DNA from: Vicia villosa
Lineage: Eukaryota > Streptophyta > Magnoliopsida > Fabales > Fabaceae
Reading direction: 5' to 3'
Assembly: GCF_029867415.1 (NCBI RefSeq)
Contig: NC_081185.1
Location: forward strand, 123,322,920 to 123,386,919
DNA length: 64,000 bases
The position numbers and the translations under genes were made by a program. Below the pieces are notes generated by a model that saw only the letters and a program-made list of their open reading frames with translations, did no database searches and had not been told where the DNA came from. Each line of letters starts with the position of its first letter. Position 1 is the stretch's first letter. This document shows, one piece after another, positions 1-13,329 of this stretch.

Positions 1-3000
1 ACGGAGTTCTCAAGTCTTCTTACTTTGAAACGATCAAGCACTTCATGGATTCTCATCATGGAAACTTCCTTGATGTTTAAGCAAATTTTTTTATGTAAAA
101 GAATGTTAATTATAAGAATGGTAATTATAATGCAAAGCCTATGACAGTCTTGAAGTTTAAAACTTTTGATGCGATGAGGTGGCCACCTCTTGTGAATGAA
201 AGATAAAGCGGGCATACAATACCAACATAGATATGTGTTACGCTTCATTGGGAGTCAGTTAAACGCTATCTCAATGGAGTGTGTCTCCAAAATAAACCCT
301 ACTTCAATTAGGACTTTTAAGGGTTGTAACTTGGCCAGGTTTATGTTTCAGAAACAAAGGATTTTAGGCTCAAAATTATTTGGTGCCCACCCCCTTCATG
401 ATGTTCTCCGCTCCTAAGTTCAGTTAACTCAACATGAGTGTCCATCCCTCACAAGGAATTTTGAAACGGTTGAGGAATCAATGAGGTTTTTCGGACATGG
501 CAGTCGCTCACCTTTTATTCTTCTGATTCATTGTCACACGACCTTGTTCTTGCTTTACTTTCACCATCATTTTCTTTTTATTGCTATATATTTTTTCTTC
601 TTTTTTTTCATTTTTTTCTGCTTTTTTTTTTTGCTCTCTTTTTTTTTTGAACAAGTCGTGTGAACTCGCATTGTCTTTGATTCGTTGGAAGTGATTGCGA
701 CTGCCCCATTCCATGATTGATGAAGAATTACAATTGTGGTATCGTCATCTTCTGTCCTTTTGATAGGTGAAGGATAACCATCACGGTTTTGACTTTCCTC
801 AACCTTTTGAAGGATAACCATTGTTGTATCCTTAGATACATACCCTTTATGAGTTTTGAACACTTGATCAAGTTAAATGAACACTACCCTGCCCCAGGGT
901 TAAAAACAAGGGTTTTTTCTGATCAGAAAAGAAACTCCTACTTCAAGGCTCAAAGGGGTTAACGAGGGTCTATCTCCCTTATATCTCCGGTGTTTGGGGA
1001 TTTGAAACAATGCCTGTACATCATCAGCAGGGTTTTATTCAAAAACACACAATTAGGGATTTTGCATTTTTATTGTCATCATTCTCCCTCCGCTCGTTGC
1101 CTAAGCAAGAGATTAATAAAGTTGGTATCGTAATGCCAAAAACTTTTTTTTGAGTGAAAACGAATGGATTACTTCAAGACAAACATAAACAATGCATTAT
1201 GATTTTCATTCAGAAATTAACAAATTTTTACATGCTAGAAATGCTTAAACAAACAATGAAACGTTACAAATGAGAATGTAATAAAGAACTAAATGAATGC
1301 CATTGTTGAGGAGACTTGACTCCGTATGGACTTATTGCTCTCGAATGCCTTTTGCAATTTTGATACCCCATTGAGACTTCAACTTGTGCATAGGACCTCT
1401 TGGAGTGGATTGTGGTTATTCCGAAATCAACGAGGACTTGAATTCTGCCTTTGAATGTCCTACCACCTTCAGTTGAATGGCTAGGTGCCCCAGCATGGTA
1501 ACCACTTAGCATTATCATATGTTCCTTCCACACACTTCAGATTACTTCCCAGAAGTATATTCCAACAAAGGCGTACAAGAGTGGTGCATTTTTGCCTTAC
1601 TTTAGGGATTCGAGCAATGAAAATGATGCAATACTCAAGATAAGAATACGTCTTGCTTATCCCTCGGTCGGGAGCCCCAAATATAGATGCTAGAACAGTA
1701 ACCACCATCATGACTGAAAGAATATTGCATTATCATCGAACTCAAGAGAACTATCTGTGGTGAGGAAGACCCAAAACACCAACTGAAATGCCAACAATCA
1801 GGGATATAACTGAGCACAAGGTATTGAAATTACATCGGTTCATTTCTCATATTCTTTCTTTCTTTATTGACGACCAAAGGCCACTGAGAAGAAAATTCCG
1901 GGAAGAGATGACACATGATATGAAGCAAAAGCTTGAGAATGAGAAATGCCTCTACAAAACACTCTTGATCATCACATGGCAACATATTCTGACGAAGTCA
2001 TAAGAATTTGTAGTGCTTTAAGGGATTCGAGCAATGCAAATGGTGCAGTGCTCAAGACCAGAATACGTCTTGCTTATCCCTCGGTCGGGAGCCCCAAGCA
2101 ACTTCCACATATGTACAAGAGATGGTTACCACTTTAGCTTCAACATCCAAACCATCCGGAGTGAGCATAAATGACCTTTGCAGTTCTTGATATCAGGCAC
2201 TAGGCACAAACACATAATGTCTAACTCGAAGGAGTCGCGACCTTTCATGGCTTTCAACCTTGTCTTCAAGAGGTGGAATCTTTTTGTTATTTTCAATACT
2301 CGAAAACTTGAAGACTTTAATGATATGAACTCTCCTTACGAAGAATAGGAATCTCAACATTATTTTAAACATTCTGATTTATAAGACAATCTCATGGGTG
2401 AGATTAACATTTGCATTGAGCCTCTGAAGAACCTGCCTTCACTCCTCTTGTCTAAGAGAGAAATCTTGAATAACCTATATACACTGATTCATGTTAATCC
2501 CCATTTCTGTCCTCATCTCATTTAAGTCCTCACGGAGTTGTTCCATCATTAACTTTCAAGCACATAACGGTGAGAAGTCAGATTTTGTTGTTGAAGTCAG
2601 AATTTGAATGGAAAGGGCCCCCATAAGCTTCTGATAGAACCATGAAATGCATGATAGTATGAACGCATGTTTCATTTCTAAGGGATCCTAAAGTCTTTTC
2701 ATCAACTTTTATTTCTCTTTTATTCTCCCTTTTTTTTTTGCATATAGTATCTTTTCTTTTTTCTTTTCCATCTTTTCTGTTTTTCTACTTTTTCGTTTCC
2801 CCTTTTTTTGGAAATAGACTTTAGAATCCCCCACAAATGAAGTGGATAGAGTGATAATGTTATGCAATGCAAAACATGGGATCAAGGTCCATATAACCTT
2901 AGTAACCACTGTACAATCCTCTGAATAACTGATATAGGTCAGATGTCATGAGATCAAAGGTCTGACACCTTTTTGAATACCAGGAGAACCAATAGTCACC

Positions 3001-3532
3001 AACAGAATATGAATAGTCACCAACGGTACCTGTCATGTATATCCCACCCCACTCACAGGTGAATCTAGGTCAAGGTAGGTCAAATGGTCTCCAGCGTTAA
3101 CAACTCTCCTGAAACACCATCATTGTTGCAAATACATGCCAACAACGGTATCCCATTCGAGTCTCGGCTGGTCGTGGGTCTCATGATCGCAATTAACAGA
3201 ACCTGACATTCTGTTGGCGTCATGACTATCCACTCTATCCTAGGTATCCTATGTGTCAACTCTGGCCTGGGTATTGGGCCTTTTACCACATAGAACATCC
3301 CACCCAACCTGCAAAACAAAGCAGAAAAATATGTGGCCCCCACGGGGACCCATAATATAGTCCAGATGCATGATATGCGAGCAGAAATAAACATGATATG
3401 CAAGCAGAAAATAAACATGCAAACATATATACAAGATGTAAACATAAAAACAAACAAAGAAACACCCAATAAAAGAAACAAACAAAGGCTAGGATCGACT
3501 CGCTAGGAATGGACCAGCACAGGTCTAGCAAC
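1..3532 (-). mobile_element. Ogre-like LTR retrotransposon, leader/internal region (partial)
   Basis: This stretch lies directly downstream, on the minus strand, of an Arg-tRNA-type primer binding site and a long LTR. It should therefore be the 5' untranslated and ORF1/gag side of a Ty3/gypsy Ogre-like element that continues past the left edge. No long reading frame survives in either direction. The DNA is interrupted by homopolymer-rich tracts (about 580-660 and 2720-2810) and contains an imperfect direct repeat (1601-1680 and 2017-2097). Known Ogre elements have a long leader before ORF1, which fits the lack of coding. A short plus-strand frame at 196-417 is not recognised. The family assignment is inferred from the primer site and LTR. 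Confidence 0.5.
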
Positions 3533-3550
3533 GTCCCCAGCAGAGTCGCC
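3533..3550 (-). other. Primer binding site, tRNA-Arg type
   Basis: Read on the minus strand, GGCGACTCTGCTGGGGAC follows the LTR end (…GCGACA) after a 3-base spacer. Ogre elements of legumes are known to prime from tRNA-Arg, whose 3' end would pair with a sequence of this form. The site fixes the orientation of the element as minus and makes 3554-9407 its 5' LTR. Confidence 0.65.
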
Positions 3551-3553
3551 GAC

Positions 3554-6500
3554 TGTCGCTACCGCGAAAAAATGGAATCAGAGTCGCCACTAATATATTT
3601 ATTCCATAAGGGAAAGGAATATCAAAAAACCTAACTCAGAACAAGAATAAGGTCTTTCGACCAGAGAATAGGGCACGGGAGTCGGTTACGCAAGGGGAAG
3701 GTGCTAGCACCCCTCACGCCCATCGTACTCGATGGTATCCACCTATGTTTGTTTCTATCTAAAGGGTGTATATCTATGTCTAAAACCTAAATGCGAATGA
3801 ATGCAAAATAAACACGGGGAGAAGAAGAAATTATTTACAAGTGTGCTCGCTTAGGCCCCGCGACCCAATGCCTACGTATCCTTTAAAAGGAATCAGAGCA
3901 ACCGTAGTCCGGCTCCATAGTTTCCATTTGTTTTGTGTTTTTTAGTTGAACAGCGGTTAAGGTCACAATCCACGATGCTCGACCTTTGGAGACTTATACG
4001 CCTACTTTTGGAAAGGACTTAACTTGTTCTTAGGTGCCTAACAAGGCAAAAGAATGAACTTGGGTTTGTGTTTTTTATGTAACTACATGATGAACAAAAC
4101 CCAATACAAGGTTTCGCACCACTTCATTACTTTGTTTAAATTCGAGCCTTTATTAAGTGTTTTGAATGTTTTTGGTTGGGTATTTTTTAAGGGAATTTAC
4201 TTTGCGATTAGAATCACATAAAATGTATAATGATCGAGAAGCAGATTAGGGAATGAATCCCACTCACTTCTATCCCATTATATAATGTTCAAGAAACAGA
4301 TTAGGGAATGAATCCCACTCATTTCTATCCCATTAACTAATGTTTGAGAAACAGATTAGGGAATGAATCCCACTCATTTCTCTCCCATTAAGTAGTGACC
4401 GAGAAACAGATTAGGGAATAAATCCCACTCATTTCTATGCCACTAAGTGATTGAGAAATAGATTAGGGAATGAATCCCACTCATTTCTCTATCACTTTCT
4501 TAATGTGATTCGCCTCTTTATTTATTAGTGTTTTAAAGTTGAAAAGAAAAAGAATGAACAAAGGGGAACTAACCTATTCTCTAATCTAAGTTATTCTATT
4601 CTACAAGTGGCCCTAAGGTCAAGGATAAGGGATCTCTACCTATTTTATCATGCATAGATTACAACCTAAGTTGTTCTATGTGACTAATCTTAATGAAGAT
4701 TGAAGTCACCACCCTAAGGGAACATGGTAAGCATATAGTAAGAGATAAGCAAAAGCAACAAGCAAGGTAGGTGACTTAATGAAGTCCCTAACCAAGTCTA
4801 CTCCTAAGAGAGACTACACACAATGAATCCCAAAAGAAAACAATCCACAAAAGGTGGAGGAAGAACAAACAATCGTCGCCTCTTAAACTAACAACAATCA
4901 AAGTGTATAAGAAGAGGCAAAACATGAGGGAGAAGGAAGAAAGCCCTAGGGCAGTAGAAAACCAAGGAAATTAGTGTCCTAAATCAAACACAAAAGCATC
5001 ATGGCATCACACGAAAATATTCACAAGAGGTTACCAAAGTATCGCTTGAATCGTTACCTTAACAATTAGTGAACAAACATCAATTAATCAAAACAAAAAG
5101 CAAATGAAAACATGAACAAAGCTTAAAGTCAGTAGCTATTAGTTCATTTATAGGTCCAAGACCTTATACCAATTTATGTTAGTCAATTAACTCAAAACAA
5201 ACAAAGTTCTAACAAAACTATACAAGACTAGGTCAAAACTAGTTAGTAAGTTCAAATGGTGAATGAAGTTAGGAAAATGCAATCAAATGATGGAAGTCAG
5301 TAGCTAATAGCCTCTAATAGGTTTCTAAACAATCATGGAATCAAGTCACAAAGTTTCATACAAAATTATAGGTCATTTGGACAAGTTATGGTACAATCGT
5401 TAATCAAAAGCAAGTTGTTTACATGTAAGAAAGGAAAATTCAAGTAAAATAAGAAGAAACGATTTAAAAATCTAATTCCAGGTCTTAGGACCTCTAAACA
5501 TCCCTAATTATATGTACAAAAAGAACCTAAGTCAATTGCATAAATGCAAAGAAAATTATAGGTCAAATTCACATGGTTATCCGTTTAGAAACGCACATTA
5601 GTCGGGTATAGGAAACCTAATGAAAACCCAACCAAAACATGGAATTGGACTTTTATTTTTTACACACAACATGGTATATGAGTCTACTGATATCACACAA
5701 AAAATGGCAATTAAATTCTGATCCTAAGGTACTAAATGAAATTAATTTGCAAAATCTATCAAAACCAAAAGAAACATGAACATACCAAAGTAAATGATTT
5801 ATTAAAAATAGTAAACTAAATTCTGAAAATCTATAAAATATACTACAATTATTTACACACATAGAAATATCTAAAACATATTTTTATTTATTTTTTATTT
5901 CATGAGGAAATGATTTAGCAAGCAAAAATTGAAGAGGAAACAATATTGAAATAGAACTAAAATATTAGGCAACAGGGGGTGAAGAAGTAATATGAACAAG
6001 GACTGAAAATCCCACTGGCTGGCGCGTGGGCCTCAGATAGAGAGGTGTGGAAAACGAAAATGTCAAAGCCCAGTGGTACAACGAGGCCCAGGTTCACATA
6101 TTATATCACTTTTTATTATCTTTTCATTTTTACATTATAGTTTCAGCATGTACATTATATACTATAGCATTTATTGTGAAATGAAAAGAAAAAACGTGAC
6201 CTTGAAGTGTGAGACATGATATCAATGGGGCAACTCTCATTTAAGTGAGAAAAAGACAAAAAACGCTTGCAGCCAATCACACGCCGCCACGGCTATTTCC
6301 AATCATTGAGTAAAAACAAAAGAGCAATTAAAGGGGACACACAACCAACAAGATCGTGCCACGTCATGGCTGGAGAAAAAGAAAGTCTGAATACACAGAC
6401 GCCGGAAACATTTTCCGGTTGTCTTCTCCGATTAGACGCTCGCCGGAACTAACATACATACGCTCGGAAATTATGAAAGCTTACACCTTTCAACTCGTTT

Positions 6501-9407
6501 TTTCGCGCTGATCACGGATCTGCGATTAGTTCCTTCTAATTCTTACTCTATCAGCGTAACCGAACACGTTTTAGAAACCCTAACATCCAATAGTTCCACT
6601 AATACACACAAAAGTGGTACCACAACAATCCTCGTGACACAAGGAATTCAAACACGCAAGTCACACATTCATACGGAGACTATATCTTGCAAACCAAAGC
6701 TATGTTCAAAGAAAGCATATTCATGCACCATATGCAACACAATCAATGAAAACATGGTGGTCTAAATCCTAACCCAATCCCTGATGACGGGTTCCAGGCC
6801 TATACATGCTTCTAAAGCCATGGAAAGAATCACTTACTTGGAGAGATATTGATCAAGGTTTGAGGAGAAATCCGAGTGCTCTTTTGTTCTTTGAAGGAGA
6901 TGATGATGATTAGTGCAACTTCTTTGTTCTTTGAAAGATATGATGATGATTGTTGGAGTAGTTATGAGTTTGTGAGGGTTGACAGTGGCGGTGATTGAAG
7001 GTTGTGGTGGTGGTGAGATGTAGATGGTGGTGGTTAAAGGTTGTTACGGTGGAGAGAGGGCTGAGAGAGAGAGAGATGAGAGAAAAGAGGAGAGTGATGA
7101 GAGAGTAATGGGAAAGTGAATGAGAAAATCTGAAAAAAAGAAGTGTCTTGTGTTGTGATGAAGTTTCAACTTATATATGTGTGTGGGGTATTGGATAGTA
7201 TGGTGGAAGTTGTTGTAGCTTATTACTTCTCTTCCCAACTTAGTGAACTAGCATTTAGCATTTGTGGTATGTTTTTAGTGGACTTTTTTGTTTCAGTATG
7301 ATGCATGGCTTGATGGAGTAATAGTGAGCTGATGATAATGAGTATAGTGTGGCGAGAGTGAGCCCTTTGAAACTGAGGGAAAAAGAATGGAGCCTCCCCG
7401 AGATTTGTGAAGCTGTTTGTTATTTATATCGTGAGACTGCATGGGAGTTATCATGTGTTGCATGAGTATTGTGGTATTTTCCCTTCCAAACTTAATGCAT
7501 AAGTTTGAAGCATATGTGGCGAGGCCTTCCTTTCTTTCGTGCATGCTGACTTTTCATGACCCAATGGAATAATGCAATGTTATGCCTCTGATGCTTAATA
7601 ATCACACTGCAACATTTTTCACGTGAAGCCTTTGCACCAGACTAGAGTCTATTTGAATCACTATGCCTTAAGTTCATGCATTACTTTTGGTACATGCATG
7701 CATAACTCTTTCTTCGCATTACCGAATAACTCGAAATCGATACCGTTGTAAAGAGGAAACACAAGTGAATAGTATTGGTTGTTGGAAGGTTTTTTTTTTA
7801 TGGTCATGGCAGCGTGAAATTATCCTCAAAGAGTTTAATCATTATTGACTTAACATTTCTGTATCACCGAACCGGACTTGCGCTGTTAGCTATTCCAGAG
7901 TAGCAATCTTTGAAACTCTCTAGCTTGTTATTCAGGCACTTAAATGTTCACTTCTTGTATCCTTGGGAAAACCTACTCACCATAGATCGATTTCGGTGTT
8001 GAGCTCTTGGGGAAGAACTGCTCGAAACCGACTCAAAACGTTTTGGAATTTTGTCTCTTGCCACTGCCATTGTACACCGAGAATCCTGCCATATTTTGAA
8101 GTTTCAACAACTTCAAACGTCCCACTTCGTGCGATCATTTCTCACTGCACGCTCACTCAAACGCCTGACTATTGCATTCGATGGAAAGAGGAGGCAAAAT
8201 AGAACAAATTTCGTGTTAATAGCCTCTTGAATTGAGTTGGGAATCATTCTGTAATTTGGTTTTGAAATCAGCCTCCCTCATGACTCCAAGTTCTGGATTT
8301 TCTTCAGCAAGTGTTGGCAATTCCCGATATCAATCCGTGACTTTCTCCCTTGCATAACTTTTGATCTGATCCTTGTTTGAAAATGTTTTCTTCTACACAA
8401 ACGTAGGCTGCCAGGGGAAGAACAACTTTGTACTTATCCTCATTCCAAAATAATGCTTGTAACCAAATGAAACATAGACTCAAAGTCAGCTGCCTGGCCA
8501 TTATGCATTACTCAGAATTTCGCTAAGTGCCCAGTATCCATTTCCTGATGCATCACCAACTTCTCGCGCATGCCACTTTCGATCTAGGCGCCTTTTGAAG
8601 ATGACTTCAACTATGAAGTTTTAGCTAGCCATGAGTTGTACAATTTTGCTCTTGGCCTCATTCCGAATCGAAACCTCTATCCACACGTAAATTAGGCCTA
8701 AAGTCAACCACATAACCATTCTTAGAATACTCCAAAAATCTCTAAGTTACCAAACTTTCCACTTTTAGCAATCCCAAATTCAAGTAACTTCCAATTTTGG
8801 TAACTTTTGACAAAATCTTGATTTTCATTCACTCCTTTGACTTTTTTTTGACCAAATTCTCACCACAAACCAATAACATGATAATTGACTTGATTTTTTA
8901 ACAAAAATCCCAAAAAGTCAACTGCTTGACTTTTCAACCTCGGATGAAATTCCTGATTTAAACCAATCTCCCATTTGACTTCAATCAAACATCAACCAAT
9001 GAGGATCGACTAAACGCTTCCACATGGACCTCATACCACTTCACTTAACATCCGCTCCTGATTAAAACGTTGACCAAAAAGTCAACGGGGTTGACTTTGG
9101 TCAAAACCCTAATTTGGAAGACCAAGTGACCTTGCAGCTTGCATACTCCATTCAATACCTTGAATTGAGGATTGTGAAACCCTAATTTCAGGAGGACTTC
9201 AACGGAGATGACTCCACCCAGTTAAAACTCAGATCCACTCTTTTAATCAAGAATTTCTTCAATGAAAACCTCTTTTCTTGCCAACCCTGAGCAGTAATTA
9301 TGGTATGAATGAATGTATGGGATGAATGACCTAAATGAGATATGCACATGAATGTGATGTGAGGGATAATCAGGAATAAATAAGTGGGCAAATTTTGGGG
9401 TGCAACA
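3554..9407 (-). mobile_element. 5' LTR of an Ogre-like Ty3/gypsy element
   Basis: On the minus strand the LTR starts TGTTGCACCCCAAAATTTGC at 9407 and ends GCGACA at 3554, giving about 5.85 kb with TG…CA termini. Its start matches in style the solo LTR at 43094-47067 (TGTCATACCCTAAAATTTGC), and both carry GTTGACTTT/GGTCAA-rich DNA just inside that end. Very long LTRs are typical of Ogre. It contains a 5-copy, 55-bp tandem repeat (4223-4495) and a GA-rich tract near 7050-7100. The host DNA to its right is a carboxypeptidase gene, so the element appears to have landed inside or next to an intron of that gene. The expected 5-bp target duplication on the right would be CGTGG (9408-9412); its partner lies outside the window. 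Confidence 0.6.
4223..4495. repeat. 55-bp tandem repeat, 5 copies, inside LTR
   Basis: The core AGATTAGGGAATGAATCCCA recurs with starts at 4243, 4298, 4353, 4408 and 4460, so the period is 55, 55, 55 and 52 bp. Copies differ by a few substitutions. Each unit contains the small inverted motif GGGAATGAATCCC. Minisatellites inside Ogre-type elements are known; no function is evident here. Confidence 0.85.
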
Positions 9408-9589
9408 CGTGGAAAACTAAAAATTCCAAACATAGGCAAAATCACATGTATCATTGATAAAAAAATTGGTGAATTGTTGTTTTTGTAATTGGCAGTGGCC
9501 AATGTTCTCTTCTTAGAGTCTCCATCAGGAGTTGGATTTTCTTATTCAGAAAACTCTTCAGATCTTAAAGTTTGTGACAAAAGAACTGA

Positions 9590-9745
<156 letters not shown>

Positions 9746-10058
9746 TGATCAATTTAAAAGGAATTGCGGTAAGAATATAAATTGTTGTATTTTAATTTAA
9801 TATGTTAGATTAACACACCTAAATTACATTTCATGAATATTCTTAATCATAATTGTTGGTGCAGGTTGGATAGATGACAATTTTGGTAATATAGGACTGT
9901 ATGATAATTTGTGGATGCGTGCTCTAAACTCGGATGAAAATCCCACAAAGGAATTGAAAACTATTGTCAGTTTAAGAACTCCGACGTATCAAAGGAATGC
10001 CATGGATATTTACAAAAATCTAGGGATGAGATTGGAAATATTGACGTATATAACATAT

Positions 10059-10531
10059 CAAAAATGCTATTCTTACACCAAATCTTACACCTACACCGTA
10101 TGTACGGACGACACTGTTCATGTACGAATGACGCTGTTCATATATGACCGAATACTGTTCATGTACGGATGGGTACTATTCATGTACGGGCGTTTATTTT
10201 TAATACTTGGACGTGCATTAACCAACTTCATTACTGCATTAACCAAGTTTTTACACTGTATTAACCAAGTTTGATGACTACTAAAATTATTTTTAATACC
10301 TGGATGTTGCATTAACCAACTTTATTACTGAATTAACCAAATTTTTACACTGCATTAACCAAGTTTGGTGACTGCTAAAAATTATTTTTAATACCTGTAT
10401 ATTGCATTAACCAACTTCATTACTGCATTAACCAAGTTTTTACACTGCATTAACCAAATTTAGTGACTATAGTAAAATAATATTGGGTGTAAGTATTGGT
10501 GTAACAATTGGGTGTATGAATAGCATTACTC
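10059..10531. mobile_element. Mutator-like MITE in SCPL exon, 9-bp TSD
   Basis: The 473-bp element has terminal inverted repeats (AATGCTATTCTTACACC on the left; complement of GGTGTATGAATAGCATT on the right). It is flanked by an identical 9-bp duplication, ATAACATAT, at 10050-10058 and 10532-10540. Nine-bp duplications are the hallmark of Mutator-like elements. Removing the insertion and one duplication restores the SCPL codons for YNIYAP. Its interior holds three tandem units of about 95 bp built from GCATTAACCAA words (about 10190-10470), preceded by repeated CTGTTCATGTACG words. Confidence 0.88.
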
Positions 10532-10561
10532 ATAACATATATGCTCCACTTTGTACAAACA

Positions 10562-10839
10562 CAGGGCCGGCCCAAGGGCCAAGCAACCTAGGCTAGGGCT
10601 TTAGGCCTCAAAAGTTTGTGCTTAAAAAAGGTCTCAAATTTTTTTATTCAGTTATGGAAATATATAATGATACATTTGTCACATATATTATCATGGTTGA
10701 GTTGGTAAAATATAGGTTCCTTGACTTGTTGGTTTGGGATTCAACTCTTAGCAACCACAAAATTATTATTTTTAAATATATTTTAAAGACTTCATTTTAA
10801 AATTTGCTTTAAGCCTTTAAATAGGTTGGGCCGACCCTG
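10562..10839. mobile_element. hAT-like MITE in SCPL exon, 8-bp TSD
   Basis: The 278-bp element starts CAGGGCCGGCCC and ends GGGCCGACCCTG, an imperfect 12-bp inverted repeat of hAT style. It is flanked by the identical 8-bp duplication TACAAACA at 10554-10561 and 10840-10847. It sits only 22 bp from the preceding MITE's right duplication, in the same exon. Its interior (about 10692-10765) reads GGTTGAGTTGGTA … GGGATTCAACTC, which resembles tRNA A- and B-box words, but no tRNA fold was established. Confidence 0.88.
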
Positions 10840-11760
10840 TACAAACACTAGTCACTTTGTAAGTTGGATATACTACTTTAATATTTTGAATTTATTTAAG
10901 TTAATTAACTAACGATTCTTAAATGAAATACTACAGGAAAATGGTTTTGATCCTTGTGCCGATAATACTACGGCTAACTACTTAAATCTACCTCAAGTTC
11001 AAGAGGCTCTACATGTTAAAGCCACAAAATGGTTTTCTTTCAAGTAAACTACACTACACTGTACTTAAAATTTTAGAATACAAATGATGTTGTCATTACG
11101 TTTAATTTTTTTTTAAATTACTGTTCTGTGACAATGCTTCATAATAAATAATGTTGTACTATTTCTAGAATCAATGTTTCTATTGCTCTTTTTCAGTGGG
11201 AAAATATATTGGACTGATAGTCCAACAAGTATTCTACCAACTATAAATGAGTTATGGTCATGTGGTATAAGCATTTGGATATACAGGTATAATTTACTCT
11301 TTTATATAAAAGATTATTAATATTCTATGTGTAACTATTAACTAACATTGCTTAATGATATTGCAGTGGTGATGTAGATGGTATTGTTCCCACAACTTCA
11401 TCAAGGTATTCAATAAATTCTTTAAACCTACCGGTACATACGCCATGACGTCCATGGTATTCAGAAAAAGAGGTAAGGAACCATCCATAACTATTGCGAT
11501 ATATGTGTATGAAGTACTCACTTGATACTGATTTGACACGGACACGCTGACATTATAATAATTTTAAAAAATGGAAAGTAACATGAGTGTTTGACATTAT
11601 TATTATGCAGGTGGGAGGATATTTGATTGGTTACGAAGGACTTATACTTATCACAGTTAGAGGAGCTGGGCACATGGTTCCGAGTAACCAACCACAAAGG
11701 GCACTAACTATGATCTCATCTTTTCTTCAAGGAAAACTTCCTCCTAAAAATTCCAATTAA

Positions 11761-12009
11761 ATTTATTCCTTGTATCAACATAGTCTATGTGAAAATTTTA
11801 TATGAAACTCATAAATAATAATTCATTACAATAATTGAATCGGAAAAAATATGGGTTTAATATTTCTAAGTTTTGGGACCATAAAAAGATGTCAATAACT
11901 AAAATGGAAACAAATCACTACATAGAAAAGGGAGGAAAAAAGAAACAAATCACTGCATAGAAAGAAAAAAATAACTAAAATATAGAGCAAGAAATTATTG
12001 TAAGAATTT
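11761..12009. other. SCPL 3' flank, no gene seen
   Basis: AT-rich DNA after the carboxypeptidase stop codon. It probably includes the former 3' untranslated region. No conserved element was recognised. Confidence 0.5.
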
Positions 12010-13065
12010 AGTCTCTCCTTAATGGCTACATATAAGTTAGTTACATATCGTAACTAACCTTTCGCCACTCTAGCTCTCTTATCTCTATGGAAATGGCCAG
12101 GAATGTGTTTCACTAGTAGCTATTGTGCCACTACTCATTCCTTAACATTGTGAATATCTATTTCAATATGCTTTGTACAGGCATAAAGGACTATATTGTG
12201 AGAGAGACGGACAACACTGACATTATCACATAACAGAGTATGAAGAAGATATGATATGTGTAACTCAGTTAGTAAGTATTCAATCCAAAGTAACTTAGAT
12301 GTGGTATGAGCTAAACCATGATATTCCGCTTCTCCACTTGAGCGGGCTACAACTGGTTTCTTTTTTGAGCTTCATGCGATTAAGTTGGGGGCAAAGAATA
12401 CACATGAACCCGAAGTCGAGCGCCGATCATCCGGGTCACTCGCCTGATCAGAATCATTGTAAGCACGATGAGTAAGCTTATGATTTATAGGTGCTGGTAT
12501 GAGAATGAAACCATAGTATGTAGTACCACTTAGATACCTTATGAGGCATTTTAATTATTGCAACCCAATGACTTATAAGAGGAACAAACATAAATTGGCA
12601 GGATTTGTTGGCAGAGAACGCAATGTAGGGTCTTGTTAAGGTGACATATTGAAGGGCTCCAACAATGGATCTTTATAAGTCGGTATCTTGGAATACACTA
12701 GTAACATTCTTACTTAGCTTGCATTGACTAAGCATTGGGGTATGAACACCCTTTGCCTCTTGCATGTTGGCTTTAAGCAGTAAGTTATGAACATATTTTG
12801 ATTGAGTAAGAAGAATAACGGTTTGGTTGATATAGAACATCAATCCCTAGAAAATAGGCAGGTTTGCCTAATTGTTTGAGGGCAAACTTATCATGAAGTT
12901 TGTGAATAAGATCGTGACTAAGTTTGAATGAGGAGCCTGTTAACAGAATATCATCTACATAGACTAAGACATACATACTAATACCTTGAGAAGAGAAGAT
13001 GAAAAGAGAGTGATCACACCTACTATGCATAACCTTATTAAAAACTCTCAAATCAACACCTTGAT
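12010..13065 (-). pseudogene. Ty1/copia reverse transcriptase-RNase H relic
   Basis: Reading minus from 13051, the frame encodes the copia RT palm: SRCDHSLFIF, then LVYVDDILLTGSS (the YVDD catalytic box), then KQLGKPAYFLGIDV. Downstream, with frameshifts and stops, come remnants of the GALQYVTLTRP region and of RNase H (copia-type SS-EAEYHGLAHTT and CDNVSV-like words, about 12150-12350). The final ~50 bases (about 12015-12060, TAAGTTAGTTACATATCG) resemble an LTR end. It is the 3' half of a copia polyprotein, non-functional, in the opposite orientation to the neighbouring SIRE-like LTR. Confidence 0.8.
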
Positions 13066-13329
13066 CTTGGAGTAAAAACCCTCATAGTTGTTCTGATGAA
13101 ATCCCCTATGATTCTTAACCCAATCTTAGGTTACAACCAACCTAAATTGAATGTTATCAACCAAGTCTAGATGACACCCAAACAATGGATGATTATGTGT
13201 ACTTTGTTTGTGTGTATGCATAGAGGTTGAAGATGATGAGCAATCTTAGTATGTGTTTATAGTTTCATCAATTTTGAAATATGCATGTATGATGTATTTA
13301 TAGTGGTACAAGTTGGAGGCAAAAAGGGG

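Noticed and set aside
3080..3531. Overlapping minus frames rich in Cys/Phe
   Set aside because: Three overlapping frames in the Ogre-like leader with no match to gag, ORF1 or host proteins; chance frames.
4223..4495. CRISPR-like array (regular repeats with spacers)
   Set aside because: The whole 55-bp unit is repeated, spacers are not unique, and the DNA is plant nuclear with an LTR context.
10692..10765. tRNA gene or SINE inside the hAT-like MITE
   Set aside because: A- and B-box-like words are present but the arms do not pair, and hAT ends with TSD explain the insertion.
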